Origin: Butyrivibrio sp.
Lineage (GTDB): Bacteria > Bacillota > Clostridia > Lachnospirales > Lachnospiraceae
Length of the DNA: 36,384 nucleotides
Assembly: GCF_017635265.1 (NCBI RefSeq)
Contig: NZ_JAGBLU010000092.1
Span: 1-36,384, forward strand
Direction of reading: 5' to 3'
Below are positions 7,727-15,448 of this stretch, piece after piece (the stretch's first letter is position 1; every line of letters begins with the position of its first letter). The notes under the pieces were generated by a model. The model ran no database searches and was not told where the DNA came from. It worked only from the letters and a program-made list of their open reading frames with translations. The translations under genes were made by a program, and so were the position numbers.

Positions 7727-8908
7727 TTATTTCCTTAGCATAAATGCTCTTACAACGTTTATACCGACCTTATAAGGAAGTGGACGAAGTACTTTGTCTG
7801 CTTCCTTTATTTTTTCCCGGATAGGAATGCTCTGAGGGCAGTGCTGCTCACACTTACCACAACCGATGCACTGAGTCGCAAAAGCCGGCTCCTTTTTAAG
7901 CCCGACAGTCTGAGCGTATTCAAATCTTGCAGCGGATTTACTCTCTAAAGCAGTCATATTATAAACCCTGAATAATGCCGGAATATCAACACCTTTGGGA
8001 CATGGCATGCAGTACCTGCAACCTGTGCAGCCAACAAGCTCTGATTCAGAGATGATAGCTTTGACCTTTTCGATTATTTCAAAGTCATCTTTGGAGAAAG
8101 ATCCTGCTTTTGCATCTGAAGCAATTCGGCAGTTCTCCTGAACCATTTGGATTGAATTCATTCCTGATAAAACACACGTAACCTCAGGCTGATTCCAAAG
8201 CCAGCGAAGCCCGTATTCTGCCGGAGTATATCCGCGCGGGCTTGAAGCAATAAGAACTTTTGCCTTTGGGGGAAGGAGATTTACAAGCTTTCCTCCACGA
8301 AGAGGTTCCATGATTACTACCGGAATGTTCTTTTCAGCGGCATGTTTTAGCCCCTTTAATCCTGCCTGTGAGTGTTCATCCATGTAGTTGTACTGAATTT
8401 GACAAAAATCCCAATCGTAAGCATCGAGTATTTCTATGAAATCTTCTGTGTTTCCATGGTATGAGAAACCGATGTTTCTTATCTGACCGCTACTTTTCTT
8501 TTCCTCAATCCACTCTTTTATACCAAGCCCGACCAGTTTGTCCCACTGATTGCTGGCAGTCATGTGGTGCATGAGATAGTAGTCAACATAGTCTGTGCGG
8601 AGTCTTTTTAGTTCTTCACTAAAGTATTTATCAATGGCATTTCTGCTTCCAACAAGATATTGTGGAAGCTTTGTAGCAATATTTACTTTTTCTCTTATAT
8701 GGTTACGTTCAAGTATTTCTCCAAGCGCTGCTTCGCTTCCGGGGTAAATATAAGCGGTATCATAATAATTGACACCGGCATTGTAGGCTGTCATTATCTC
8801 TTTTTCAGCCTTGGCTATGTCTATTCCACCGGGACCGCTCGTAAAACGCATGCAGCCGTAACCTAAAATTGAAATTGGTTCGCCCTTTTTATTTTGCCTG
8901 TACTCCAT
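7727..8908 (-). CDS. Aldo/keto reductase with C-terminal [4Fe-4S] ferredoxin domain
   Basis: The 393-residue cytoplasmic protein has an aldo/keto reductase barrel (1-285) with tetrad candidates Asp50, Tyr55 (DTAYIY), Lys80 (ATK) and His114/115. It is followed by two cysteine clusters, Cys294/297/300/303 (CTGCRYCMPC) and Cys347/350/353/357 (CIGCGKCEQHC), that should bind two [4Fe-4S] centres. Such AKR-ferredoxin fusions are frequent in strict anaerobes and probably couple carbonyl reduction to ferredoxin-type electron transfer; the substrate is unknown. The start is supported by GGGAG 7 nt upstream. It has its own promoter at 8969-8997 and is convergent with the SDR gene, with no recognisable terminator in the 2-bp gap. 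Confidence 0.9.
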   Translation of the reverse strand: MEYRQNKKGEPISILGYGCMRFTSGPGGIDIAKAEKEIMTAYNAGVNYYDTAYIYPGSEAALGEILERNHIREKVNIATKLPQYLVGSRNAIDKYFSEELKRLRTDYVDYYLMHHMTASNQWDKLVGLGIKEWIEEKKSSGQIRNIGFSYHGNTEDFIEILDAYDWDFCQIQYNYMDEHSQAGLKGLKHAAEKNIPVVIMEPLRGGKLVNLLPPKAKVLIASSPRGYTPAEYGLRWLWNQPEVTCVLSGMNSIQMVQENCRIASDAKAGSFSKDDFEIIEKVKAIISESELVGCTGCRYCMPCPKGVDIPALFRVYNMTALESKSAARFEYAQTVGLKKEPAFATQCIGCGKCEQHCPQSIPIREKIKEADKVLRPLPYKVGINVVRAFMLRK

Positions 8909-8968
8909 AAGAAATCTCCCTATAACTAATTGTTTGAATGATTAAATGTTAACAATTAAATTTAGTAA

Positions 8969-8997
8969 AATATAACATATTATCGTACAATGTTCAA
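8969..8997 (-). promoter_or_regulatory. Sigma-A promoter of the aldo/keto reductase gene
   Basis: Read on the minus strand, TTGAAC (8997-8992) and TATATT (8974-8969) are separated by exactly 17 bp, about 60 bp upstream of the start codon. Confidence 0.65.
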
Positions 8998-9000
8998 TAC

Positions 9001-9147
9001 GATTAGTTGGAGCAAGGATAGACCTGCGTTTCCATCAGGTTCAGTCAAGGGTGGCGGACGCAGCCGATTCACTTACGCACATACAAAGGGAGAGTATTCT
9101 AGCGCAGGAAAAATGCTTACGCTAAAATACTCTTCCTAATCTCCAAC
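9001..9147. ncRNA. Candidate structured RNA of unknown class
   Basis: This noncoding segment lies between the GH13 stop (9175) and the aldo/keto reductase promoter. AGAGTATTcTAGCG (9091-9104) pairs with CGCTAaAATACTCT (9120-9133), giving a hairpin of about 13 bp. CTGCGT (9024-9029) pairs with ACGCAG (9058-9063). GTTGGAG (9006-9012) pairs with CTCCAAC (9141-9147), closing the whole segment, and GATTAG (9001-9006) could pair with CTAATC (9136-9141) instead. It does not match a riboswitch or housekeeping RNA that I recognise. The strand is undecided. On the minus strand it would be the 3' untranslated region of the GH13 message or a separate small RNA. Confidence 0.35.
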
Positions 9148-9174
9148 GTAGGTGTCGAATCAGATAGATGAAGA

Positions 9175-10710
9175 TTAACCGATTACTGCAAACGACTGCG
9201 GAGCCATCTTAAGTTCATAATCAGAAAGCGATACTTCTCCAATTGAGTAGATACACTCGCCTTTAGACGGGAGCTTTACATAGGCTTTTTTATCGGAAGG
9301 ATTTATTGCAACCAGTAATTTTCCCCGCTTATACACAAATGGAAATGACTCGGGCTCTGCGTATACTACTTCAAAATCACCGTCAGCCTGAAGGTCTTCA
9401 TATTTGTGGCGAAGAGAAGTAAGCTCTTTTACCGTATTTAAGAGAGAATTTTTGTCATTAAGCTGATCAGCGACCGTAGGAGCATCATCTGCGTTATCAA
9501 CCGGTAAGTAAAGCCTTGAAGTGTCTGCATTTGAAAAACCGTGATTTTTACTGTTATCCCATTGCATGGGAGTTCTGGATCCGGTCCTTGTGTATCCCCC
9601 TTCCTTGGTAGGAACGTCAAGATATCTCATTCCGATTTCATCACCGTAGTAGATAAATGGAACACCGGGAAGCGTAAGGAACATGGCATATGCAACTTTA
9701 AGCTCATCCATATCAAGGGTTCTGCGTGGGCGAGGTGTATCATGATTGCAGGTAATAAAGCTTATGTAACCATCATTTTTTGTGTTGTCATATTTTGGAA
9801 GATAGTCCTGTAAAAAGCGCATAATATCGCCTTTTCCATCCTTTTTGAGAAAGCTCTTGTCACCGCCTTCTGTTTCATAATCGCGCAGAAGTGTGTTATA
9901 ACCGTTTCCGTGATGATCAAGATAGAAATCAGCATGGAAACCGTATTTTAGGGCTTGCTTCGGGTTGGACCATTCAGAGATGATTGCAGCCTCAGGATAC
10001 TCTGTATCCAGCATTTCTCTGATATTTTTCCAAATCTTTCCGGTAGCGGATTTATTTTCATCATCCTCTTTTACGAGAGAATCAGCCATATCAACCCTGA
10101 AACCATCACAGCCGTGATCAAGCCAGAAGCGCATAACGTCTTTCATAGCTTCTCTTGTAGCAATGCAGTCAGGATGATCGGGCGCAAGCTGCCAATCTTC
10201 GGTTCTGTTAAGAAAACCGTAGTTAAGAGCAGGCTGGCATTTAAAGAAGTTGAGCATATAGCAGCCGTTTCTGTCGGCTTCGCCTCCGATATAAGGATGC
10301 CCTGCAATTCCCTGAATCCAGTGATGAGTCCAAACATAGCGGTTTGTGTATTCGTTGTCGGTAGCTTTTTTGCTTTCCTTAAACCATTCATGTTCTTCGG
10401 ATGTGTGTCCGGGAACAAGGTCAAGCAAAACATGAATCCCCTTTTTGTGTGCAATCTCAAAAAGTCTGTATAAATCTTCATTGGTGCCGTAGCGTGGAGC
10501 CACTTTCTTGTAGTCCCTTACGTCGTATCCGGCATCCTTAAAAGGAGAATCATAGCAGGGATTTATCCAAAGAGCATTACACCCCAGTTCTTTGACATAA
10601 TCAAGCTTTTCGATGATTCCATTAAAATCACCGATACCATCCCCATTGGTATCTTTGAAACTTTGGGGATAAATTTCATAAAAAACGGCATCTTTTAACC
10701 AGTTAGGCAT
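9175..10710 (-). CDS. GH13 alpha-glucosidase-like enzyme
   Basis: The 511-residue cytoplasmic enzyme is of the oligo-1,6-glucosidase / alpha-glucosidase / trehalose synthase type. It has the N-terminal YEIYPQSF and the calcium-loop-like DTNGDGIGD, GFRVD with nucleophile Asp207, IISEW with acid/base Glu246, TCNHD with Asp324, and a C-terminal beta domain. Region I reads DLVPGHTS (97-104), where most GH13 enzymes have N in place of the G of PGH. The ATG at 10710 is chosen because GGAGG lies 8 nt upstream; the ATG at 10725 overlaps this site. It should split short alpha-glucosides in the cytoplasm. A LacI-type operator covers its transcription start region, consistent with induction by maltodextrins or related sugars. 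There is no obvious strong terminator downstream. Confidence 0.88.
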   Translation of the reverse strand: MPNWLKDAVFYEIYPQSFKDTNGDGIGDFNGIIEKLDYVKELGCNALWINPCYDSPFKDAGYDVRDYKKVAPRYGTNEDLYRLFEIAHKKGIHVLLDLVPGHTSEEHEWFKESKKATDNEYTNRYVWTHHWIQGIAGHPYIGGEADRNGCYMLNFFKCQPALNYGFLNRTEDWQLAPDHPDCIATREAMKDVMRFWLDHGCDGFRVDMADSLVKEDDENKSATGKIWKNIREMLDTEYPEAAIISEWSNPKQALKYGFHADFYLDHHGNGYNTLLRDYETEGGDKSFLKKDGKGDIMRFLQDYLPKYDNTKNDGYISFITCNHDTPRPRRTLDMDELKVAYAMFLTLPGVPFIYYGDEIGMRYLDVPTKEGGYTRTGSRTPMQWDNSKNHGFSNADTSRLYLPVDNADDAPTVADQLNDKNSLLNTVKELTSLRHKYEDLQADGDFEVVYAEPESFPFVYKRGKLLVAINPSDKKAYVKLPSKGECIYSIGEVSLSDYELKMAPQSFAVIG

Positions 10711-10777
10711 TTGGTAACCCTCCATATAAATCCACTGTCAAGTTAAAAACTGGCGTGGTAAGTAAAAAAATAGTTCC

Positions 10778-10818
10778 GGTAACGTTTCCATTATATATAA
10801 ATGCAGTGTTTTTGTAAA
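10778..10818 (-). promoter_or_regulatory. Promoter with LacI/CcpA-type operator for the GH13 gene
   Basis: On the minus strand, TTTACA (10818-10813) and TATAAT (10795-10790) are separated by 17 bp, followed immediately by GGAAACGTTACC (10789-10778). That is a near-perfect palindrome with the central CG of LacI-family operators, sitting over the expected transcription start. Repression by a MalR-like protein or CcpA is the usual meaning; no such regulator is encoded in this window. Confidence 0.65.
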
Positions 10819-10835
10819 TTATATCCGGTGCACTT

Positions 10836-10863
10836 GCGACAAAGATATTTATATTTTTGTCGC
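10836..10863. repeat. 8-bp inverted repeat upstream of the GH13 promoter
   Basis: GCGACAAA (10836-10843) and TTTGTCGC (10856-10863) are perfect complements across a 12-nt A/T spacer. It lies upstream of the GH13 -35 box and just beyond the end of the small membrane-protein gene. No T-run follows on either strand, so an activator-binding site is more likely than a terminator. Confidence 0.45.
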
Positions 10864-10879
10864 TAATTATAAAAAATCA

Positions 10880-11098
10880 CTATATATATACGAGAGTTGA
10901 TTTTTTAAATCCGGCTGCAATATAGTGCAGCGCGGAATAAATAAGACCTACGCTGTAGATAATAACAGCAGTATTGGTCTTTCTTATAAAAATAATGCAG
11001 CAAAGAGCAATAGTAATGCTGATTATGCCATGTACAAAATTTATAATCCAGTTTAAAGTACTGTATTTTCTCTCGATTATCGCCACAATTTTTATCAT
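10880..11098 (-). CDS. Small two-helix membrane protein
   Basis: Function unknown. The 72-residue frame encodes two hydrophobic helices (about 17-39 and 44-62) separated by a basic turn (IRKTNT), with charged ends, which is plausible for a small integral membrane protein. The ribosome binding site is weak (ATAACGG before the ATG at 11098), so the start or even the gene is uncertain. It is divergent from the FIST kinase gene. Confidence 0.4.
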   Translation of the reverse strand: MIKIVAIIERKYSTLNWIINFVHGIISITIALCCIIFIRKTNTAVIIYSVGLIYSALHYIAAGFKKSTLVYI

Positions 11099-11156
11099 AA
11101 TACCGTTATAACTATTTTATAACATTTTTTACTACGGTGTAGGATAAAATGGAAAA

Positions 11157-11195
11157 TTGTTTATGGAGCGTCGATAATACGATATAATATTATCG
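11157..11195 (+). promoter_or_regulatory. Promoter with palindrome over the -10 box, FIST kinase operon
   Basis: TATAAT at 11183-11188 lies inside the palindrome CGATAATA-N8-TATTATCG (11172-11195), whose 8-bp arms are perfect. The -35 is weak (TTGTTT at 11157 or TTTATG at 11160). A dimeric repressor bound here would block the promoter. Confidence 0.5.
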
Positions 11196-11224
11196 GTAAT
11201 GAGTTCCAAAAAAGAAAAGGATAT

Positions 11225-14200
11225 ATGCCTATGGTTCAAAAAAAGCTGGTAGTATGTGATTTAGAGGAGTTTAGTACAACATTTCCTGATTTCAGAAGAG
11301 AGACTGCGGATATTGAATATAGGCAGGTCGTGGCAGAAATCATGTTTGCCAATATACCCGAGAGTGATATTATTCAAATCCAAAGAACTCTAAAGGACAG
11401 TTTTGGAAATCTTGAGACTATAGGAATGTCTGCCGGGGGGATTCTGTCTTTTTACGGAGTGCAGAGTTTTATTATTATCAGCTTTACATTTATTAAAGAG
11501 GCGCAGGCCATACCTTTTTATAAAAAATTTGACAGAAATTCAGACGCATTAGTGCATGATGTTTTACTCTGTGCAGGGGAATTAAGAGAGGAGATATTAA
11601 AGATTCCAAATGTAAAAGCAGTTGAAATCTTTTTTGCCTGGATAAAGGCTTCTGCATCACTTTTTATAGATGAATTTTCCAAGGGACTTGAAGATATTCC
11701 GATATACGGAGCTATTGCCAATGCCAACTCGGTTGCTAATATAAACGATTTTGTTGGGGCAAGTAATAACGATACTGTAGTAATAGGGCAGGGAGAGGTA
11801 AGTCCCGGAATATCGGTGATGGTATATTCAGGAACTGATCTGTATGTTTACAGCGAATATCTTTTTGGCTGGGAACCGGTTGGAAAAGAGATGGACGTAT
11901 GCGCCTGCGATATTACCAATGAAGGCAGAACCACAGTATTTACCATAGATAATATGAAATCAACAGATATTTATGAGAAGTATCTGGGGGTTAAAACAGA
12001 TAGCATGTTTGTCCATAATATCTGTGAGTTTCCGCTTATTGTCAAAAGAAACGGTGCCTTCATCGGAAGAACTCCTTCAGGCTTTGGGGCAAATGGAGAA
12101 GTATATCTTGAAGGTGACATATTGCCCGGAGAAAAGGTAAGGTTTTCCTATGGTGAGTATGAAGATATCTTAAATGGAACAAAAAATGCTGCAGCCAGAA
12201 TGAGCGCTTTTAGTCCTGAAACCTTGTCACTTGTTATTTGCGGCAACAGAATTATTTTCCTTCAAAGCGATTATCATCTGGAAGTTGATTATTATTCTGA
12301 AGGAAGAGATGAAGAGCCTCTTCCGATTCTGGGAATGGGAGAAATCTACAGATACAAGGGGCAGGGAGGCGTTTTAAACAGCGCCCTGATTGCAACAGGA
12401 ATGAGAGAGGGGCTTGGAGAGGAAAAGTCTCACATATTACTAAAACAGACTGTTACTCATCATCATGATGATTTCATTCCGCTTTCCGAGAGATTATCAC
12501 ACTTTTTGAAAGCTGTGACAGGGGAGCTTGTGGAGGCGGTGGAGGATGCACAGGCTGCCAATGAGGCTAAAAGTGCATTTTTATCAAATATGTCCCACGA
12601 GATCAGAACCCCTATAAATGCCGTGCTTGGAATGGACGAAATGATACTGAGGGAAAGTACGCAGGACACCATTTTGGAATATGCCGAGTCTATCAGAAGT
12701 GCCGGAAATTCGCTTCTTGGTATAGTGAACGATATTTTGGATTTCTCCAAAATCGAAGCCGGAAAGATGGAAATTGTGCCGGTGGAATATGATGTGGCTT
12801 CTATCTTAAACGACCTGGTAAACATGATCAAGAAAAGAGCTGATGATAAGGGACTTAAGCTAATCGTAAAGGTGGATCCTCAGATTCCGCATCTTTTGTA
12901 TGGTGATGAGATAAGGCTTAAGCAGGTAGCTACCAACATTCTTACCAACGCTGTCAAATATACGGAAAATGGAAGTGTAACGTTATCTGTCGGGATAAGT
13001 AAAATAGAAGGTGACGAGGTTGTTTTACACTACTCTGTTAAAGATACCGGAATCGGTATCAAAGAGGAAGATCTGCCAAAGCTCTTTTCGGCTTTTGAGA
13101 GAATTGAGGAAAAAAGAAACAGGACTATTGAGGGAACCGGGCTTGGAATGCCCATAACCCGGCAGCTCTTAAAGATGATGGGAAGTGAACTCAAAGTTGA
13201 GAGTGTCTATGGAGAAGGCTCTGATTTTTCCTATGATATAGCCCAGAAGATAATTGACTCAGAACCCCTTGGAGACTACGACCTGGCACTTAAGAGGTCA
13301 ATATCCGTAAGAAAAGAGTACAAGGAAAGCTTCACGGCACCGGATGCTGATATTTTGGTTGTAGATGATACCGAGATGAATCTTACTGTTATAAAGAATC
13401 TTCTTAAGAAGACAATGGTAAGGATTGATACGGCAAGTAGCGGCGATGAGTGCCTTTCGATGATGAGGAAAAAGAAATACGACATGGTTTTTCTGGATCA
13501 CAGAATGCCGGGAAAGGATGGAATAGAGACTCTTTCAGATATTAAGAAGGATGAATGCATTGACTCAGATATTCCGATAATCGCTCTGACAGCCAATGCT
13601 GTCTCGGGCTCCAGAGATATTTATATAGGTGCGGGATTTACAGATTATTTGTCCAAGCCTATCCAGACGGATATTCTTGAAGGAATTATGTGTAAGTTCC
13701 TTCCGCAGGATAAGGTAAAAAAGACTGCCGAAACACAGCAAAGTGAAGATGAAGGTGATTATAAGCTTATTCCGGACGCCGTAAGAAATTCAAAGCTTTT
13801 TGATGTCAGACAGGCCGTTGATAACTGCGGATCAGCTGAAGGAATGATGGATGCTCTAAGGAGCTTTTACGATTCATATCAGGACAATTTCAGGCTTATA
13901 AAAGATTTCTTTGACTCCGGGAACTTTAAAGATTACACAACCAAAGTACATGCCCTTAAAAGCTCTTCAAGAATTGTGGGGCTTATGGAAATGGGAAGTC
14001 TGGCTGAGAAGCTTGAAAAAGCAGGAAATGAAGGCGATGCAGACTTTATAAGAGCCAATACCGAAAGATTGCTTGGAATGTACAAGGATACAGCAGATCT
14101 TTTGTCCGGTATATTTGATAAAAAAGAAGATGACACAGGAAAAGAGCTGATTGAGCAGGGAAAACTTAACGAGGCATATTCTGCAATGCGGGAAATTGCC

Positions 14201-14347
14201 CAGATGTTTGACTACGACAGTATTGTTATGGTACTGGATTCTGTTACCAAATACAGAATCCCGGATGAGGAAAAAGAAAAGCTGGAAAGTTTAAAGAGTG
14301 CTATAAGAAATGCTGATTGGGACAAGATAATCAGGATACTTGGATGA
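11225..14347 (+). CDS. Hybrid sensor histidine kinase with FIST sensory domain
   Basis: The 1,040-residue cytoplasmic protein has, in order, FIST N/C sensor domains (about 25-395), a linker helix (420-445), HisKA with phospho-acceptor His458 in NMSHEIRTP, HATPase_c (about 560-680; NAVKYTENG, DTGIGI, GTGLGM), a receiver domain with Asp758 in FLDHRMPG and Lys in YLSKPI, and an HPt domain with His909 in VHALKSSSR. A helical tail of about 70 residues follows. FIST domains are thought to bind small ligands such as amino acids. No transmembrane segment is seen, so it should sense a cytoplasmic signal. The full relay His-Asp-His can run within one chain and then pass to the adjacent response regulator gene, 10 nt downstream. 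Start: ATG 11225 with AAAAGG 4 nt before; ATG 11231 is possible. Confidence 0.9.
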   Translation: MPMVQKKLVVCDLEEFSTTFPDFRRETADIEYRQVVAEIMFANIPESDIIQIQRTLKDSFGNLETIGMSAGGILSFYGVQSFIIISFTFIKEAQAIPFYKKFDRNSDALVHDVLLCAGELREEILKIPNVKAVEIFFAWIKASASLFIDEFSKGLEDIPIYGAIANANSVANINDFVGASNNDTVVIGQGEVSPGISVMVYSGTDLYVYSEYLFGWEPVGKEMDVCACDITNEGRTTVFTIDNMKSTDIYEKYLGVKTDSMFVHNICEFPLIVKRNGAFIGRTPSGFGANGEVYLEGDILPGEKVRFSYGEYEDILNGTKNAAARMSAFSPETLSLVICGNRIIFLQSDYHLEVDYYSEGRDEEPLPILGMGEIYRYKGQGGVLNSALIATGMREGLGEEKSHILLKQTVTHHHDDFIPLSERLSHFLKAVTGELVEAVEDAQAANEAKSAFLSNMSHEIRTPINAVLGMDEMILRESTQDTILEYAESIRSAGNSLLGIVNDILDFSKIEAGKMEIVPVEYDVASILNDLVNMIKKRADDKGLKLIVKVDPQIPHLLYGDEIRLKQVATNILTNAVKYTENGSVTLSVGISKIEGDEVVLHYSVKDTGIGIKEEDLPKLFSAFERIEEKRNRTIEGTGLGMPITRQLLKMMGSELKVESVYGEGSDFSYDIAQKIIDSEPLGDYDLALKRSISVRKEYKESFTAPDADILVVDDTEMNLTVIKNLLKKTMVRIDTASSGDECLSMMRKKKYDMVFLDHRMPGKDGIETLSDIKKDECIDSDIPIIALTANAVSGSRDIYIGAGFTDYLSKPIQTDILEGIMCKFLPQDKVKKTAETQQSEDEGDYKLIPDAVRNSKLFDVRQAVDNCGSAEGMMDALRSFYDSYQDNFRLIKDFFDSGNFKDYTTKVHALKSSSRIVGLMEMGSLAEKLEKAGNEGDADFIRANTERLLGMYKDTADLLSGIFDKKEDDTGKELIEQGKLNEAYSAMREIAQMFDYDSIVMVLDSVTKYRIPDEEKEKLESLKSAIRNADWDKIIRILG

Positions 14348-14357
14348 GGAGAGAAAA

Positions 14358-15119
14358 ATGGAAAAGAAACTACTTTTAATAAGCAGGGGCTCTACATTTA
14401 TGGTGGATGCTATTTCCTCCAATCTTAGGGAGGCAGGTTTTACGGTAAAAAAGTGTGAACCTGCAATGAAGGAAATCGCAGAGAGTACTAAGGATATTGA
14501 TATTATTCTTTTTTATCTGGGAGATTATCTGGATGATATAAAAGAGGACATTGTTTATCTTAAGGATATTTGCATTGAAAGGGAGATAAGCCTTAGTGTC
14601 ATCGGTGATGATGCAGAGGTGAATGTCCTTAGGCAGACTGTGGCAGAGGGACAGATTGCCAATGTGTTTTCAAGGCCGCTTGATATCAAGAATCTTGTAA
14701 GTGTCATGGAAAATGTAGCACAGGGAAGAGAAGCACAGGCTCTTAAGAAAAACATTCTTTTGGTGGATGATGATGCGTCTTTTCTTAAGATGGTAAAGGA
14801 CTGGCTGTCAGATGACTACAGAGTGACCATCGTAAGCTCCGGAATGCAGGCTATAACTTATATTGCCAAGAACAGGCCGGATCTTATTCTTCTTGACTAT
14901 GAAATGCCTGTTACAAGCGGACCCCAGGCACTTGAAATGATAAGGAGCGAAGTTGGAACCTCAAACCTTCCTGTATTTTTCCTTACAGGGAAAGGTGATA
15001 AAGAGAGCGTAACCAAGGTTCTTACCTTAAAACCTGAAGGATATATATTAAAGAGCGCCGGTAAAAATGAACTGGTTTCCCAGATAAAAGACTATTTTGA
15101 GAGACATAAATCAGTATGA
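14358..15119 (+). CDS. Response regulator with degenerate and intact receiver domains
   Basis: The 253-residue protein has no DNA-binding output domain. The C-terminal half (about 130-250) is an intact receiver: acidic pair in LLVDDDAS, phospho-acceptor Asp180 in LLDYEMP, Thr in FLTGKGD and Lys in YILKSAG. The N-terminal half (about 3-120) has the length and alternation of a receiver but lacks the acidic pocket (LLISRGS) and the acceptor aspartate (ILFYLGD), so it is probably a pseudo-receiver for protein contacts. The start at 14358 follows GAGGAGAG; a TTG at 14340 overlapping the kinase gene has no such site. It is co-transcribed with the kinase. Output may be protein-protein control rather than transcription. 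Confidence 0.85.
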   Translation: MEKKLLLISRGSTFMVDAISSNLREAGFTVKKCEPAMKEIAESTKDIDIILFYLGDYLDDIKEDIVYLKDICIEREISLSVIGDDAEVNVLRQTVAEGQIANVFSRPLDIKNLVSVMENVAQGREAQALKKNILLVDDDASFLKMVKDWLSDDYRVTIVSSGMQAITYIAKNRPDLILLDYEMPVTSGPQALEMIRSEVGTSNLPVFFLTGKGDKESVTKVLTLKPEGYILKSAGKNELVSQIKDYFERHKSV

Positions 15120-15142
15120 ACAGGAATTTTCTGAAAATTGTT

Positions 15143-15172
15143 ATTGACAATTTCGGTCAATCATAATAATGT
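15143..15172 (+). promoter_or_regulatory. Promoter with MarR-like inverted repeat, ABC exporter leader
   Basis: ATTGAC-aatttcg-GTCAAT (15143-15161) is a 6-bp inverted repeat that includes the -35 box TTGACA (15144-15149). TAATGT at 15167-15172 lies 17 bp further and can be the -10. The layout resembles operators of MarR-family repressors that control drug exporters, but no MarR gene lies nearby. Confidence 0.5.
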
Positions 15173-15213
15173 ATTTATAGTCGATAAAATTACGAAAGGA
15201 GGTAAACACAATA

Positions 15214-15288
15214 ATGATTATCAGAGTAAGACTTAATAATTTAGTTAATAGGAACAATGTGGTTGCCTCGCAGGAGTTTGCTTTATAA
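15214..15288 (+). CDS. 24-residue leader peptide upstream of ABC exporter
   Basis: A 24-codon ORF starts with ATG 15214 behind a near-perfect ribosome site, AAAGGAGGT at 15195-15203 with 10-nt spacing, the strongest in the region. The peptide begins MIIRVRLNN and ends SQEFAL; it is basic at the start, rich in Asn and Val, and has no membrane helix or signal. A strong terminator begins 21 nt after its stop codon. The arrangement parallels bmrB upstream of the bmrCD multidrug exporter of Bacillus subtilis, where translation of a leader peptide controls an attenuator. A regulatory peptide is therefore the preferred reading; a function of the peptide itself is not excluded. Confidence 0.55.
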   Translation: MIIRVRLNNLVNRNNVVASQEFAL

Positions 15289-15309
15289 GTGAGCTTGAAT
15301 TGATATAGC

Positions 15310-15345
15310 AGCGCGGTTTCCACGAATGGAAATCGCGCTTTTTTT
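15310..15345 (+). terminator. Strong terminator 1 in ABC exporter leader
   Basis: GCGCGgTTTCCA pairs with TGGAAAtCGCGC (12 bp counting one G-T pair, loop CGAA), then TTTTTTT. It is an intact intrinsic terminator lying between the leader ORF and the exporter genes with no new promoter clearly in between, so exporter expression requires read-through or antitermination. Confidence 0.85.
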
Positions 15346-15373
15346 ATGCAATAAGATATATGGTGAAAGGCTA

Positions 15374-15448
15374 ATGCGTAAGGACGGTAGGATTTCCATG
15401 GGAGGTCCTATCGTTTTTTTGACAACTAGTTTTAGCAAAAGCGCTTAG
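15374..15448 (+). CDS. Possible second 24-residue leader ORF overlapping terminator 2
   Basis: ATG 15374 to TAG 15446 encodes 24 residues beginning MRKDGRISMGG and ending TSFSKSA. GAAAGG precedes the ATG but only 3 nt away, so initiation would be weak. The frame runs through the whole of the second terminator hairpin, so a translating ribosome would unfold it. It ends 20 nt before the exporter start codon. It may be chance. Confidence 0.3.
   Translation: MRKDGRISMGGPIVFLTTSFSKSA
15384..15420 (+). terminator. Terminator 2 in ABC exporter leader
   Basis: CGGTAGGA (15385-15392) pairs with TCCTATCG (15406-15413), with inner TCC/GGA pairing, and is followed by seven T residues. It is a second complete terminator within 75 bp of the first. 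Confidence 0.75.

Noticed and set aside
9001-9080. T-box-like string AGGGTGGCGG
   Set aside because: The T-box antiterminator consensus (AGGGTGGNACCGCG) is not met, no specifier stem was found and no aminoacyl-tRNA synthetase or amino-acid gene follows on the plus strand.
9955-10473. Plus-strand open frame of 172 codons inside the minus-strand GH13 gene
   Set aside because: It is a shadow of the catalytic domain of a well-supported enzyme; no start signal.
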